64,000 bases of DNA, taken from contig SHZJ01000005.1 in NCBI GenBank assembly GCA_009692365.1, positions 1 through 64,000 on the forward strand, in the 5' to 3' direction. Positions within the stretch are counted from its first letter, which is position 1. Each line of letters begins with the position of its first letter. Shown here one piece after another: positions 1-7,855 of this stretch. The notes below the pieces were generated by a model. That model had not been told where the DNA came from and searched no databases. It worked only from the letters and a program-made list of their open reading frames with translations. The position numbers were made by a program, and so were the translations under genes. This DNA is from Gammaproteobacteria bacterium (lineage in GTDB: Bacteria; Pseudomonadota; Gammaproteobacteria; Ga0077536).

Positions 1-526
1 CTCTAGCAATCCGAACCCATTCGCCTTTCTCCGCGGCGCTGTATCTTTCGGGGGGGGGCTCTTGGCCCTCGATAGCGATTTGCAACGTCTCTTGCCGCTT
101 GGCTTTCTGGTGGCGACGGACAGCGGCGGCGGCTGCGTCTCTTTCGCGCTGCACCCCGTCCAGTATGTAATGACGCAATATCCTGCCGGCCCGCACGAAT
201 TCGCCCTTGGCAGCACATTGCACCGCTTCTTGAACGATGGCGTTAGCGGGGTTCTCGGCCCGTGCGGCCTGGAGCAGCTCGGTCCAACGCGGCGCGGCGG
301 CCGCGAAAGCGGCGAGGTCGACGGTGATGGGGACTAACTCGGCGGCCGGTAGCTGCGGGACTGCCGCACGCAGGCGCAGGGCCTGTTTTGCAGCCTCGTA
401 GAGGAGTGCGCTTGCGAGAAGGTGCTCGCCCAGCTTTTCATCTGGCCACCGCTCTTGATCTGCCCACTCCGCGTGGGTTTGAGGACCGAGCCCGTGTAGG
501 TTGTCGTCGACCCATTCCGCGCTCAC
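1..526 (-). CDS. Unknown island protein, partial (C-terminus beyond left edge)
   Basis: An open frame on the minus strand starts at GTG 526 and stays open to base 1, about 175 codons. Its start overlaps the integrase stop in a GTGA, the usual mark of translational coupling, so I take it as the next gene of an int operon. The visible part is Ala-, Glu- and Arg-rich and looks mostly helical. It has no signal peptide, membrane segment or motif I recognise. Near the left edge it crosses a run of nine G (50-58, top strand) that encodes three prolines in this frame; an indel there would change the distal frame. The function is unknown. Its position suggests island cargo or a mobility accessory. Confidence 0.6.
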   Translation of the reverse strand, partial: MSAEWVDDNLHGLGPQTHAEWADQERWPDEKLGEHLLASALLYEAAKQALRLRAAVPQLPAAELVPITVDLAAFAAAAPRWTELLQAARAENPANAIVQEAVQCAAKGEFVRAGRILRHYILDGVQRERDAAAAAVRRHQKAKRQETLQIAIEGQEPPPERYSAAEKGEWVRIAR

Positions 527-1821
527 GCTGCAACCCCCACCAGCGATACCACCGCGCCGCCCGCCCGCAGGTGGTCGAGGTAATCCGCCCAGCGGGTCAT
601 TAATTCCCGGCGTTGTTCTAAAAATTGGGTGCGGTTGTAGGCTCGGCCCAGCGGGTCACCCACGGCGTGCGCTAGCTGGGCTTCGATGACCTCAGAGGCG
701 ATGCCCAGACGCTCGGCGGCCATCGTGCGAGCCATGGCGCGAAAACCGTGCGCGGTGTGCGTTTCTTTATCAAAGCCCATGCGCCGAACGGCTAGGTTGA
801 CGGTGTTCTCGCTCATCGGGCGTAGCCGATTTGCCAGAGAGGGAAAAATATACTGGCTGTATTCGCTCAGCGGGCGTAGCTCGCGCAGGATGTCGAGCGC
901 TTGCCGCGCGAGTGGAACGAGGTGCGCCGCACCCGTTTTAGCTTTTTTCCTGCCTTTCATTAGTGAAGCCGGGATGCTTAGCAGCGCATCGGCTTCATCT
1001 ACCCAAGCCCATTCCAATTGGCGGATCTCGCCGGGACGTAGGAACAACAAGGCAGACAGCGCTAGGGCCGCGCGCGTGAACGGGTGCCCCGCGTAGGTTT
1101 GCATCGCGCGCAGTAGTTCTGCGGCCTGTTGCGGCTCCACTACCGCGGCGTGATGGCGCGTTGGCACGGGCGGCAGGGCATCGCGCAAGTCGGCGGCCGG
1201 ATTGCTGCTGCACACCCCAGTGGCGATGCCATACTGAAAAACCTGCCCACAGGCGTACTTCAATCGGTGGGCGGTTTCCAGCACCCCGCGCGCCGTCACG
1301 CGGCGCAGGACCTCCAGCAAAGCGGGCGCATCGATCTCGTTGAGCGGGCGGCTGCCTAACCAGGGGAAACAATCTTTTTCAAAGCGGACGAGAGTGCGCG
1401 CGGCGTGCCCGGAGCTGACCTTGGCTGCATGGTGCTCGCGCAGCCACTCGCGCGCGACATACTCGAATGATCCGGGGGGTGGCAAACCGGCGGCTATCAG
1501 CCTCGCGCTTTCGTCCTGCACGGCTTTTTGCGCCTTGCCCACTTTGCGTTTGGCGCTCGGGTCGACCCCGGCCGCGATTCCGCTCCGGGCCTCTTGGTGG
1601 AGTTCGCGTGCGGCTTTTAGCGTGACGTCCGGGTAAACCCCGAGGGACAGCCGATTCTCGCGACCCTCCAGCCAATAACGGTGCCGCCACCAGCCCACGC
1701 GATCGGGGCGGCAGATAATCTGCAGGCCCGCGCCGTCGTTGAGCGTGGCTGGTTTGCCGCTAGCTGCCGCGGCCTTGAGGCCTTGGGCGATAGCCTTATC
1801 GGATAACAGGTGGCGTGCCAT
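523..1821 (-). CDS. int: P4-type tyrosine site-specific integrase
   Basis: The protein has 432 residues, a normal length for P4-like prophage/island integrases. The N-terminal arm-binding domain (DUF4102-like; sequence NRLSLGVYPDVTLKAAR near residue 56) is followed by the core-binding and catalytic domains. The catalytic set is visible: Arg262 in LRPGE, His358 and Arg361 in HGFR, His385, and the tyrosine nucleophile Tyr395 in AYNRT. It therefore looks active. Start ATG 1821 has a GGAG about 10 bases upstream. The gene lies 173 bp from the 3' end of ssrA, the classic target of this family, and is translationally coupled to an unknown gene on its other side. Four GGATAAC/GTTATCC heptamers surround its start and may bind the integrase or a regulator. 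Confidence 0.93.
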   Translation of the reverse strand: MARHLLSDKAIAQGLKAAAASGKPATLNDGAGLQIICRPDRVGWWRHRYWLEGRENRLSLGVYPDVTLKAARELHQEARSGIAAGVDPSAKRKVGKAQKAVQDESARLIAAGLPPPGSFEYVAREWLREHHAAKVSSGHAARTLVRFEKDCFPWLGSRPLNEIDAPALLEVLRRVTARGVLETAHRLKYACGQVFQYGIATGVCSSNPAADLRDALPPVPTRHHAAVVEPQQAAELLRAMQTYAGHPFTRAALALSALLFLRPGEIRQLEWAWVDEADALLSIPASLMKGRKKAKTGAAHLVPLARQALDILRELRPLSEYSQYIFPSLANRLRPMSENTVNLAVRRMGFDKETHTAHGFRAMARTMAAERLGIASEVIEAQLAHAVGDPLGRAYNRTQFLEQRRELMTRWADYLDHLRAGGAVVSLVGVAA

Positions 1822-1880
1822 ACCGGATAACTCCTGCCCACTAGGTGGCGTTGAAGAGGTGTTATCCGCATTGTTATCCG
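1801..1880. repeat. Cluster of four GGATAAC heptamers around the int start
   Basis: GGATAAC occurs at 1801-1807 and 1825-1831, and its reverse complement GTTATCC at 1861-1867 and 1873-1879. The last two belong to a 12-bp direct repeat starting GTTATCCGCA. Two copies in each orientation within 80 bp, straddling the int start codon, resemble arm-type integrase sites or the operator of an excisionase-like regulator. The role is inferred; the repeats are seen directly. Confidence 0.5.
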
Positions 1881-1955
1881 CAAATCGTCTGGGTTCAAGC
1901 GACCTTATGGCACCCCATGCGAGGGGGGTGTTGTCGATAAGTGTTTGTTTTTAAT

Positions 1956-1985
1956 CCGCTTAAGGTCGTTTCTGGCCTTAAGCGG
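1956..1985. repeat. Perfect 10-bp inverted repeat beside the ssrA 3' end
   Basis: CCGCTTAAGG at 1956-1965 and its exact complement CCTTAAGCGG at 1976-1985 are separated by 10 bases, and the repeat ends 9 bp from the ssrA 3' end. On the ssrA strand the hairpin is followed by an A-rich stretch and not a U-run, so it is not a standard intrinsic terminator. It could still limit ssrA read-through or serve as a recombination-directionality or integrase site. Confidence 0.5.
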
Positions 1986-1994
1986 AGAGGTCAT

Positions 1995-2040
1995 TGGTGG
2001 AGGCGGCGGGAATCGAACCCGCGTCCGTAAGTCCTCTGCC
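1995..2040. other. att: Putative island attachment site (ssrA 3' end)
   Basis: The last ~45 bases of ssrA (T-arm, acceptor stem and encoded CCA) face the integrase. tmRNA 3' ends are established targets of P4-type integrases, which restore the RNA gene on insertion. The second att copy should lie to the left, outside the window, so the exact core cannot be set here. Confidence 0.5.
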
Positions 2041-2358
2041 GTCGGTTCTACATGCGTAGTCTGTCATTTGATTTAGCCGGAGCCCCCCCCGACAGACAGG
2101 GTGATTTTCCAGCGATCCCTACAGCGTTTTAGCGGTTTGGCCCCGGGCGGGCCGCGTCGCGATCTGATGAGGTATGACGCCCGAAACCTGAACGCACCAG
2201 CACGGCTTCAGTCGGACGGCACCCTACCGGGTTTTAAGCGGCGAGTGCGTAGTTGTCGTCGTTGGCAACTATGTTTTTTGCAGTTGGATTTACGAGGTAC
2301 TCTGCCCCTCGGCATGCCCCTTGGGTTTCGCGACCCACGTCGAATCCAAGTCGCCCCC
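1995..2358 (-). ncRNA. ssrA: tmRNA (transfer-messenger RNA)
   Basis: This 364-nt gene rescues stalled ribosomes. The 5' end (GGGGGCG at 2358-2352) pairs fully, with one G-U, with the 3' acceptor strand just before the encoded ACCA ending at 1995. The 5' side carries the conserved TTGGATTCGACG, and the T-arm is a standard GGTTCGATTCC. The resume frame spans 2266-2234 and reads GCC AAC GAC GAC AAC TAC GCA CTC GCC GCT TAA. With the tRNA-borne alanine this gives the degradation tag AANDDNYALAA, one residue different from the E. coli tag. smpB, its obligate partner, lies 78 bp upstream on the same strand. The 3' end adjoins the integrase and is probably the insertion site of the island. Confidence 0.97.
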
Positions 2359-2436
2359 GGTTAAGAGGCTGTGAGCTTACGGGGTCTTGCGTGCGCTGCC
2401 TACCAGCAGCGGGCGTGAGGGCGAATTGGGTGGTGC

Positions 2437-2916
2437 TTAGCGATGCCGCATCAGGCGTTGCTTGTCGCGCTGCCAATCGCGGTCTTTTTCGACATCGCGT
2501 TTGTCGTGCTGCTTTTTGCCTTTGGCGAGGCCAATTTGGCATTTGGCGCGGCCTTTTTTCCAGTACAGGGAGAGCGCGATGGCCGCATAGCCTTTGCGCT
2601 CAACGGCCCCCAGCAGGTGGGTGATTTCCTCTGCGTGCAGCAGGAGCTTGCGGCTGCGCTGGGGTTCGGGGTGGACGTGGGTGGAGGCGGAGTGCAAGGG
2701 GTTGATGAGTGCGCCGAGCAAAAAGGCCTCGCCGTCTTTTAGCAGCACGTAGCAGTCGCGCAGTTGCACCTTGCCCGCACGCAGGCTTTTGACCTCCCAG
2801 CCCTCCAACACCAAGCCGGCCTCTAGCCGCTCCTCGATGAAATAATCGTGGTAGGCCTTCCGATTTTCGGTGATCAGGGCGTCGGCTTTGTGGGAATCTT
2901 TTTTGGGAGTGGCCAT
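2437..2916 (-). CDS. smpB: SsrA-binding protein SmpB
   Basis: SmpB binds the tRNA-like domain of tmRNA and delivers it to stalled ribosomes. The 159-residue length is typical. The central barrel carries [19 protein letters not shown] (about 17-35), GWEVKSLR, and [12 protein letters not shown]. The basic tail from [12 protein letters not shown] to the C-terminus is the segment that becomes helical in the mRNA channel. The gene is transcribed toward ssrA, 78 bp downstream, so both trans-translation components may share a transcript. It diverges from ratA across a 223-bp intergenic region with no convincing promoter. Confidence 0.97.
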   Translation of the reverse strand: MATPKKDSHKADALITENRKAYHDYFIEERLEAGLVLEGWEVKSLRAGKVQLRDCYVLLKDGEAFLLGALINPLHSASTHVHPEPQRSRKLLLHAEEITHLLGAVERKGYAAIALSLYWKKGRAKCQIGLAKGKKQHDKRDVEKDRDWQRDKQRLMRHR

Positions 2917-3139
2917 GGCTGACTGCGCTAAGTAGGGCGGGAGTATAGCAACCGCGACGCGGTGGGGCCCGGCTCATGCCTTGCGCGTTCCCTTTAAATT
3001 GGCCGCAACCCAACTCGCGGCCCCACCGGCCCGCGGGCGCGGATTGCGCTGTTCCGGCGTACCGACGCTCGCGCTATCATGGGGATGTTGCAACGCAGTG
3101 CATTTTCTCGCACCTCTGAGGCTAAAGACGTCACCCCGC

Positions 3140-3574
3140 ATGCCGCATATCAAACAGTCTGAATTGGTGCCTTATACCGCCGCCGAAATGTACGCGCTGG
3201 TGGTGGACTTCGAGTGCTACCCAAAGTTTTTGCCCTGGTGTGAGCGGGCGTGGGTGGTGAGTCGGGAAGGCCACAGCCAACGCGCCGGTTTGGTGGTGAG
3301 AAAGGGCGCGCTGCATTACACCTTCACGACCGACAACCTGGGCCAGCCTCCGCACCGCATCGAAGTGCGTTTGGCGAGCGGTCCATTCCGTCGGTTGGTG
3401 GGCTGTTGGGAGTTTACCCAGAATGCCCTGGGCACGCGGGTGATGTTGAATATCGATTTTGAATTTGAAAACCGGCTGGTGGGCGTGGCCCTGTCGCCGT
3501 TGTTCAAAGTGATGACGGGCTCGTTGGTGGCGTCTTTCCGGCAACGTGCGGTGGCGGTCTATGGCCAGCGTTGA
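3140..3574 (+). CDS. ratA: RatA-like START/SRPBCC-domain protein
   Basis: This 144-residue START/Coq10-type protein has the family opening SELVPYTAAEMYALVVDFE and then YPKFLPWC. In E. coli RatA is reported to bind 50S subunits and hinder subunit joining; other members act like Coq10 in quinone handling, so the role is not settled. I chose ATG 3140, although the frame is open from 2981, because the conserved family start lies there. Its stop overlaps the rnfH start by 14 bp, and the smpB-ratA-rnfH-bamE neighbourhood is widely conserved in gammaproteobacteria. Confidence 0.9.
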   Translation: MPHIKQSELVPYTAAEMYALVVDFECYPKFLPWCERAWVVSREGHSQRAGLVVRKGALHYTFTTDNLGQPPHRIEVRLASGPFRRLVGCWEFTQNALGTRVMLNIDFEFENRLVGVALSPLFKVMTGSLVASFRQRAVAVYGQR

Positions 3575-3827
3575 ACTGCTAGGGGTTGACCTCGCCTACG
3601 GTGCGCGCTGCCAACGTCTGCAGGTGCCCTACGGCACGAGTGTGCGCGGGGTCATCGAGCGCGCTCGCCTGCTCGAACAACATCCAGAGATCGATTTGGC
3701 GGTGAATCGCGTGGGCATTTACGCCACCTTGGTGACACTGGAGACGCTGGTCGCCGGCGGCGACCGGGTGGAGGTCTACCGGCCGCTGCCGGTCGACCCC
3801 AAGGAAATGCGCCGCCGCCGCGCTTGA
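3561..3827 (+). CDS. rnfH: RnfH family ubiquitin-like protein
   Basis: This 88-residue member of the RnfH/UPF0125 family has a beta-grasp fold. The conserved N-terminal strand pair (VELLGVDLAYG), the central GVIERARLLEQHP helix and the GGDRVEVYRPLPVDPKEMRRRR tail (written here in part) are present. Function is poorly known; the family name comes from rnf clusters, but most members sit beside ratA as here. The ATG at 3561 lies inside the ratA end (14-bp overlap), so the two are probably translated together. Confidence 0.88.
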   Translation: MASVELLGVDLAYGARCQRLQVPYGTSVRGVIERARLLEQHPEIDLAVNRVGIYATLVTLETLVAGGDRVEVYRPLPVDPKEMRRRRA

Positions 3828-3836
3828 GCCCAGAGC

Positions 3837-4562
3837 TCAGTCTACTTGGTGGTCGCCGTCTTCGTCCTCGACGTGCTCTTCTGCTGCATCGGCATCGAAT
3901 AGTCGCTTGAACAAGCCTTTTTGCTCTGCTGACGCGGCCGGCACGACCACCGGCGGGGCAACGGCCGCGGTGGCCGCGGGTTCTGTCGCGGGTAGTTCTG
4001 CCGGGGCCTTAGCCTCGTCGGGGGCCTCACCCAATGGCGCCACGGGCGGGCGGACCATCAGTTTTGAGTCTTCATCTTCCACCGGCGGTTTCGGAGTCCC
4101 CGGTGGTGGCCCTTGGAAGGGTATATTTTCAACGATGCGGGTGACCAAATCTGGCTTGATCAGCGGCACGTCCACGGATTGGTCCTGGCGGGTATCTACC
4201 GGCAGGGGCCCGGTTGCGGGGAGCACATCCCCGCTCACGCTCACCAGCTTGTTGTCCTCAAAAAAGAGGATGACGTGCCGGCGCTTGGACAGGTGGCGGC
4301 CTTTCTGGAACGTATAGAGGTAGTCCCAACGGTTGTCATGGAAGGTGTCGATGATCACCGGCGTGCCCATGAGAAGGCTGACTTTTTTCTTCTCCATCCC
4401 CACTTTTAGCTGGGCCAGCATGTCTTGGGTGATCACATTGCCTTGCTGGACATCGATGCGGTGCACCGGCGACCAAGTGCCCAGGAAGGCCGGTCGTTGC
4501 AACGAGCAGCCAGTCAGCCCAATCAGGAGGACGGTAAGAACGGTGAGATACCTAATCAGCAT
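3837..4562 (-). CDS. bamE: Outer membrane assembly lipoprotein BamE, with long C-terminal extension
   Basis: BamE is a lipoprotein of the BAM complex that folds outer-membrane beta-barrel proteins. The signal peptide ends in the lipobox LTGC with the lipidated Cys19. The SmpA/OmlA domain follows (about 27-115), with ITQDMLAQLKVGMEKKKV, LLMGTP, DNRWDYLYTFQKG and VILFFEDNKLVSVSGD. Most BamE proteins are 110-180 residues; this one has 241. The extra ~125 residues are Pro/Ala-rich, then a short charged end (LFKRLFDADAAEEHVEDED), likely disordered in the periplasm. On the minus strand upstream, TTGCGA and TTAAAT (18 bp apart, in 4563-4720) are a possible promoter of low certainty. Confidence 0.93.
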   Translation of the reverse strand: MLIRYLTVLTVLLIGLTGCSLQRPAFLGTWSPVHRIDVQQGNVITQDMLAQLKVGMEKKKVSLLMGTPVIIDTFHDNRWDYLYTFQKGRHLSKRRHVILFFEDNKLVSVSGDVLPATGPLPVDTRQDQSVDVPLIKPDLVTRIVENIPFQGPPPGTPKPPVEDEDSKLMVRPPVAPLGEAPDEAKAPAELPATEPAATAAVAPPVVVPAASAEQKGLFKRLFDADAAEEHVEDEDGDHQVD

Positions 4563-4768
4563 GAGATCTCTTGGCCTTGGGTGGCGCAGTTTGAGGACGC
4601 ATAAACGGCGGTTCGCAGTGCTACCATCCGGGTCTAGCCTGCCGCTCGCGCTGCGGTCGCATTTAAGTAATGCCGTCCAGTCGGTCGCAATGGCTGGAAG
4701 GCGCCGAAGTATAGCCTAAGCGGGCACTGAGGCCAGTCAACGAGGCCGGTGGAGAGGAGAACCTAGCG

Positions 4769-5179
4769 GTGGACACTTTCGCGCTGAAAAAAGCCGGACT
4801 CAAAGCCACGCTGCCCCGCTTGCGCATCCTCGAAATGCTCGAGCGCAGCGGCGACCGTCACCTTAGCGCCGAAGATGTCTATCGCGCGCTGTTGGCGTCG
4901 GGCGAAGACGTGGGACTCGCCACGGTGTACCGAGTGCTGACGCAATTCGAGTCTGCCGGCATCGTCGAACGGCACAATTTTGATGGCTCCCATTCGGTGT
5001 TCGAAATGGCCCGGGGTCCACATCACGACCACATGGTGTGTTTGGACACCGGCGATGTCATTGAGTTTTTCGATGAGGAAATTGAACGGCGCCAACGCGA
5101 AATTGTGGCGGCCCATGGCTACGAGATGTCAGACCATAGTCTGGTGCTGTACGTGAGGAAGAAAAAACCCCTCGAGTAG
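4769..5179 (+). CDS. fur: Ferric uptake regulator Fur
   Basis: Fur is the iron-responsive repressor. The 136 residues comprise a winged-helix DNA-binding half (LKATLPRLRILEML; SAEDVYRALL; GLATVYRVLTQFESAGIV) and a metal-binding dimerisation half (HHDHMVCLDTGDVIEF, with His85, His86, His88). The usual second Cys of the CxxC pair is replaced by Thr (CLDTG), as in Pseudomonas Fur, so structural zinc by that motif is not expected. The start is GTG 4769 behind a good GGAGAGGAGA. It is divergent from bamE across 206 bp and 9 bp from the convergent end of recN. I see no Fur-box-like dyad upstream, so autoregulation is not supported by sequence. Confidence 0.95.
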   Translation: MDTFALKKAGLKATLPRLRILEMLERSGDRHLSAEDVYRALLASGEDVGLATVYRVLTQFESAGIVERHNFDGSHSVFEMARGPHHDHMVCLDTGDVIEFFDEEIERRQREIVAAHGYEMSDHSLVLYVRKKKPLE

Positions 5180-5188
5180 GGCGCGGCT

Positions 5189-6844
5189 TCAACCCGCCAA
5201 CATCTCGCGAGCATGGGCGAGTGTTTTGGCGGTGATGGGTTCGCTGCCCAACATGCGGGCCAATTCGCGCACCCGGTCGTCCGCCGACAGATAACTGACG
5301 GCCGTGCGCGTGATGCCTGCCTCGACAGATTTTCCGATCAGCAAATGGCGTCCGCCGGCCGCGGCCACCTGTGGCATATGGGTGATGCATAAGACCTGCC
5401 GGCCGACCGCAATGGCCTCCAGCAGCCGCGCCAGCACCCCGGCCACCCGGCCGCTCACGCCACTATCAACCTCGTCGTAGACCAGCATCGGCACGCCCGA
5501 CACCCCGGCCGTTGCCACCTGAATGGCTAAACTGATTCGCGAGAGTTCGCCCCCGGACGCGACTTTTCGCAGCGGCCGCAGCGGCTGGTCGGGGTTGGCG
5601 GCGATCAATAGTTCGACCTCATCCACCCCGTGCTCGGTAGCCTGCGCGCTGCGGCTGAGCTCGGTGTGGAAGCGCGCATGGGGGAGGGCGAGTTCGTGGA
5701 GATGGGTACAAACCGCCGCGTCCAGGGTGTTCCCGGCGGCGGCCCGCGCGGCGCTGAGTTGACCCGCCAGCCCCTGAAATGCCTGCTCCGCGAGCTGCAA
5801 CCGCGCCGCCGTGTCGCCCTCGATTTGCTCGTGGTTGATGAGGGTTTCGAGCTCGCGCTGGAGTTGCTGGCGAAACGGGCCCAGCGCGGCTGGCTCGCAG
5901 CGATGTTTGCGTGCCGCCGCGTGGAGGTCGGCCAGCGCGCGGTCTAGGCTCGCCAAATCCGCCCCGGCGGCGCCCAGACGCCCGGTGTAGTGGGACAGTT
6001 CCCGCTCCGCCTCGTCCAGATTAATCACCGCCTGCTCCAGCAGCTCCACCAAAGGCGTTAATTGGTTATCGATGCTCGCCAACTCTTGGGCGCCATGCAG
6101 GGCGTGCGTGAGCCCTCGTTGCGCACCGCGGGTATCGCCAAACAGGCGCTGGGAGATGTCGGTGCAGCCCGCCTGTAGTCGCTCGATATTCGCAGCCTTA
6201 CGGTGCTCGGCTTCGAGTGCTGCCAGCGCGTCGGGTGCTAGCGGCAAGCCAGCCAGTTCGTCGATTTGAAAACGCAGGAAGTCCAGCCGGCTGGCCGCGT
6301 TGGCATGCTCGCCGCGCAAGGCGGCTAGCTCCCCGGCCAGCGCCACGCAGGCGCGTTGCGCGCCGGCGACTGCTGCCACGAGCGCCCCGCAACCACCAAA
6401 TTCATCGAGCAAACGGCGCTGCGCCGGCCGCTCCAGCAAGGAGTGATGGGCGTGCTGCCCGTGGATCCCCACCAGCCCGCTACCGAACTCCTTCAGAAAC
6501 TGCACCGAGACGGGGGTTTCGTTGCAGAAAGCCCGCGAGCGTCCGTCGGCACCAACGACCCGCCGCAGGATGCAATCGTCGGCCGCGCCGAGGTCGTTTA
6601 GCGCCAGCACTGCGCGTAAATCCGGGCGGCTGGAGAGGTCAAATAAGGCGGTGACCGTGGCCCGCTCGGCGCCGTCGCGCACGCTGCCGGAGTCAGCGCG
6701 GTCGCCCAGGGTTAGGCCCAGCGCATCCACCAAAATGGATTTGCCCGCCCCGGTCTCCCCGGTAATCACGGTTAAGCCCGCCGTAAATTCCACATCCAGC
6801 TCGCGCACGATCGCCAGATCACGGATGGTGAGGGCTTTCAGCAC
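5189..6844 (-). CDS. recN: DNA repair protein RecN
   Basis: RecN is an SMC-like ATPase that acts in double-strand-break repair. The 551-residue protein has Walker A GETGAGKS at 29-36, a long central coiled-coil stretch, the ABC signature SGGELSRISLA, Walker B VYDEVDSG, and the late ITHMPQVAAAG motif, all expected of RecN. It overlaps nadK by 7 bp (nadK is upstream on the same strand), so the two form one transcription unit. No LexA-type box (CTG-N10-CAG) stands out upstream of nadK. Confidence 0.96.
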   Translation of the reverse strand: MLKALTIRDLAIVRELDVEFTAGLTVITGETGAGKSILVDALGLTLGDRADSGSVRDGAERATVTALFDLSSRPDLRAVLALNDLGAADDCILRRVVGADGRSRAFCNETPVSVQFLKEFGSGLVGIHGQHAHHSLLERPAQRRLLDEFGGCGALVAAVAGAQRACVALAGELAALRGEHANAASRLDFLRFQIDELAGLPLAPDALAALEAEHRKAANIERLQAGCTDISQRLFGDTRGAQRGLTHALHGAQELASIDNQLTPLVELLEQAVINLDEAERELSHYTGRLGAAGADLASLDRALADLHAAARKHRCEPAALGPFRQQLQRELETLINHEQIEGDTAARLQLAEQAFQGLAGQLSAARAAAGNTLDAAVCTHLHELALPHARFHTELSRSAQATEHGVDEVELLIAANPDQPLRPLRKVASGGELSRISLAIQVATAGVSGVPMLVYDEVDSGVSGRVAGVLARLLEAIAVGRQVLCITHMPQVAAAGGRHLLIGKSVEAGITRTAVSYLSADDRVRELARMLGSEPITAKTLAHAREMLAG

Positions 6845-7710
6845 GGGCTACGGCCCCACTGCAGCTTGGCGCGCAGCGTGGCGAAGTGGTCGTGGCCGGA
6901 GGGGTGGATTAGCCGCACGGCGTCGGCGTGGCGGGTGATGCGGATGCGGTCGCCGGCCTTGAGGATCGGCATGGGATGACCGTCAGCCGTCGCGCGCGAG
7001 TCCTCGGCGTTATCGCTGGCAAAGTCGATTTCGATGCAAGAATTATTGCTGATGACCAAGGGTCGATTGGTCAGCGTGTGCGGGCAGATCGGCACCAGTA
7101 CCATCGCCGGCAGCGTGGGATCCAAAATTGGGCCGCCGCCGGACAGCGCGTAGGCGGTCGACCCGGTGGGGGTCGAAATGATCATGCCGTCGGAGCGCTG
7201 GGTGTGTACAAAGCGGCCATCAACATAGGTATTGAGCGTGATCAGCCTAGCAGTGCTCCAGCGCTGAATAACGACATCATTCAGGGCAATTTGGGTGGCG
7301 AAAATCGCGCCATCCCGCAGAATTTCGCACTGCAGAACGCAACGTTCTTCGCTGCAGTAGCGCCCGGTGAGTATCGCGTCCAGCCCCTGCGTGACCTGCT
7401 GGGGGGAGATATCCGCCAAAAAACCCAGCCGGCCCAAATTAAGCCCCAACACCGGCACACGGTGAGGAAAAGCCAGCTTGGCCGCCCGCAGCAGCGTGCC
7501 GTCGCCACCGATGGCGATCACGAGGTCCCGGTTGGCCACGAGTTCTTCTCCGCTGGCCCTCTGAGGGCCAGTGGTCGGGGCGTCCAGCGCCGATAAATGA
7601 TCGAGCAAGACCTCCGCGCCATGGCGCCCAAGCACCGCCAGCGCGGCGTCCAGCGCGCTGCGCAAGGTCGAATCGGCAGGCTTCGTCACGATCGCTATCC
7701 GTTTGAACAC
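6838..7710 (-). CDS. nadK: NAD kinase
   Basis: NadK phosphorylates NAD+ to NADP+. The 290-residue length matches bacterial NadK. The GGDGT catalytic motif is at 68-72, followed by LGLNLGRLGFL, a conserved NDVVIQR, and TPTGSTAYALSGGGP. The gene is divergent from hrcA and overlaps recN; nadK-recN next to hrcA-grpE-dnaK is a conserved gammaproteobacterial arrangement. Confidence 0.96.
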   Translation of the reverse strand: MFKRIAIVTKPADSTLRSALDAALAVLGRHGAEVLLDHLSALDAPTTGPQRASGEELVANRDLVIAIGGDGTLLRAAKLAFPHRVPVLGLNLGRLGFLADISPQQVTQGLDAILTGRYCSEERCVLQCEILRDGAIFATQIALNDVVIQRWSTARLITLNTYVDGRFVHTQRSDGMIISTPTGSTAYALSGGGPILDPTLPAMVLVPICPHTLTNRPLVISNNSCIEIDFASDNAEDSRATADGHPMPILKAGDRIRITRHADAVRLIHPSGHDHFATLRAKLQWGRSPC

Positions 7711-7855
7711 GCTTGAGCTCTCTATCTGGTGCGAGCGAGGGGCGCCCGGTCACCCAGATTGTGCCAACTCTGAAGGCACCGCGAAACAGTGGTTTTGCGA
7801 GGCGTTATGGCTGATGCTAGGTGCAACACAACGTCAGACTCTGGGTAATGCCTCA

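Noticed and set aside
50-58. Nine-G tract as a phase-variable switch in the partial left-edge gene
   Set aside because: The frame reads through it cleanly as three prolines, and the gene end is outside the window. A single sequence cannot show variation.
4563-4768. Fur box in the bamE-fur intergenic region
   Set aside because: No GATAATGATAATC-like repeat is present; the AT-poor region gives no credible match.
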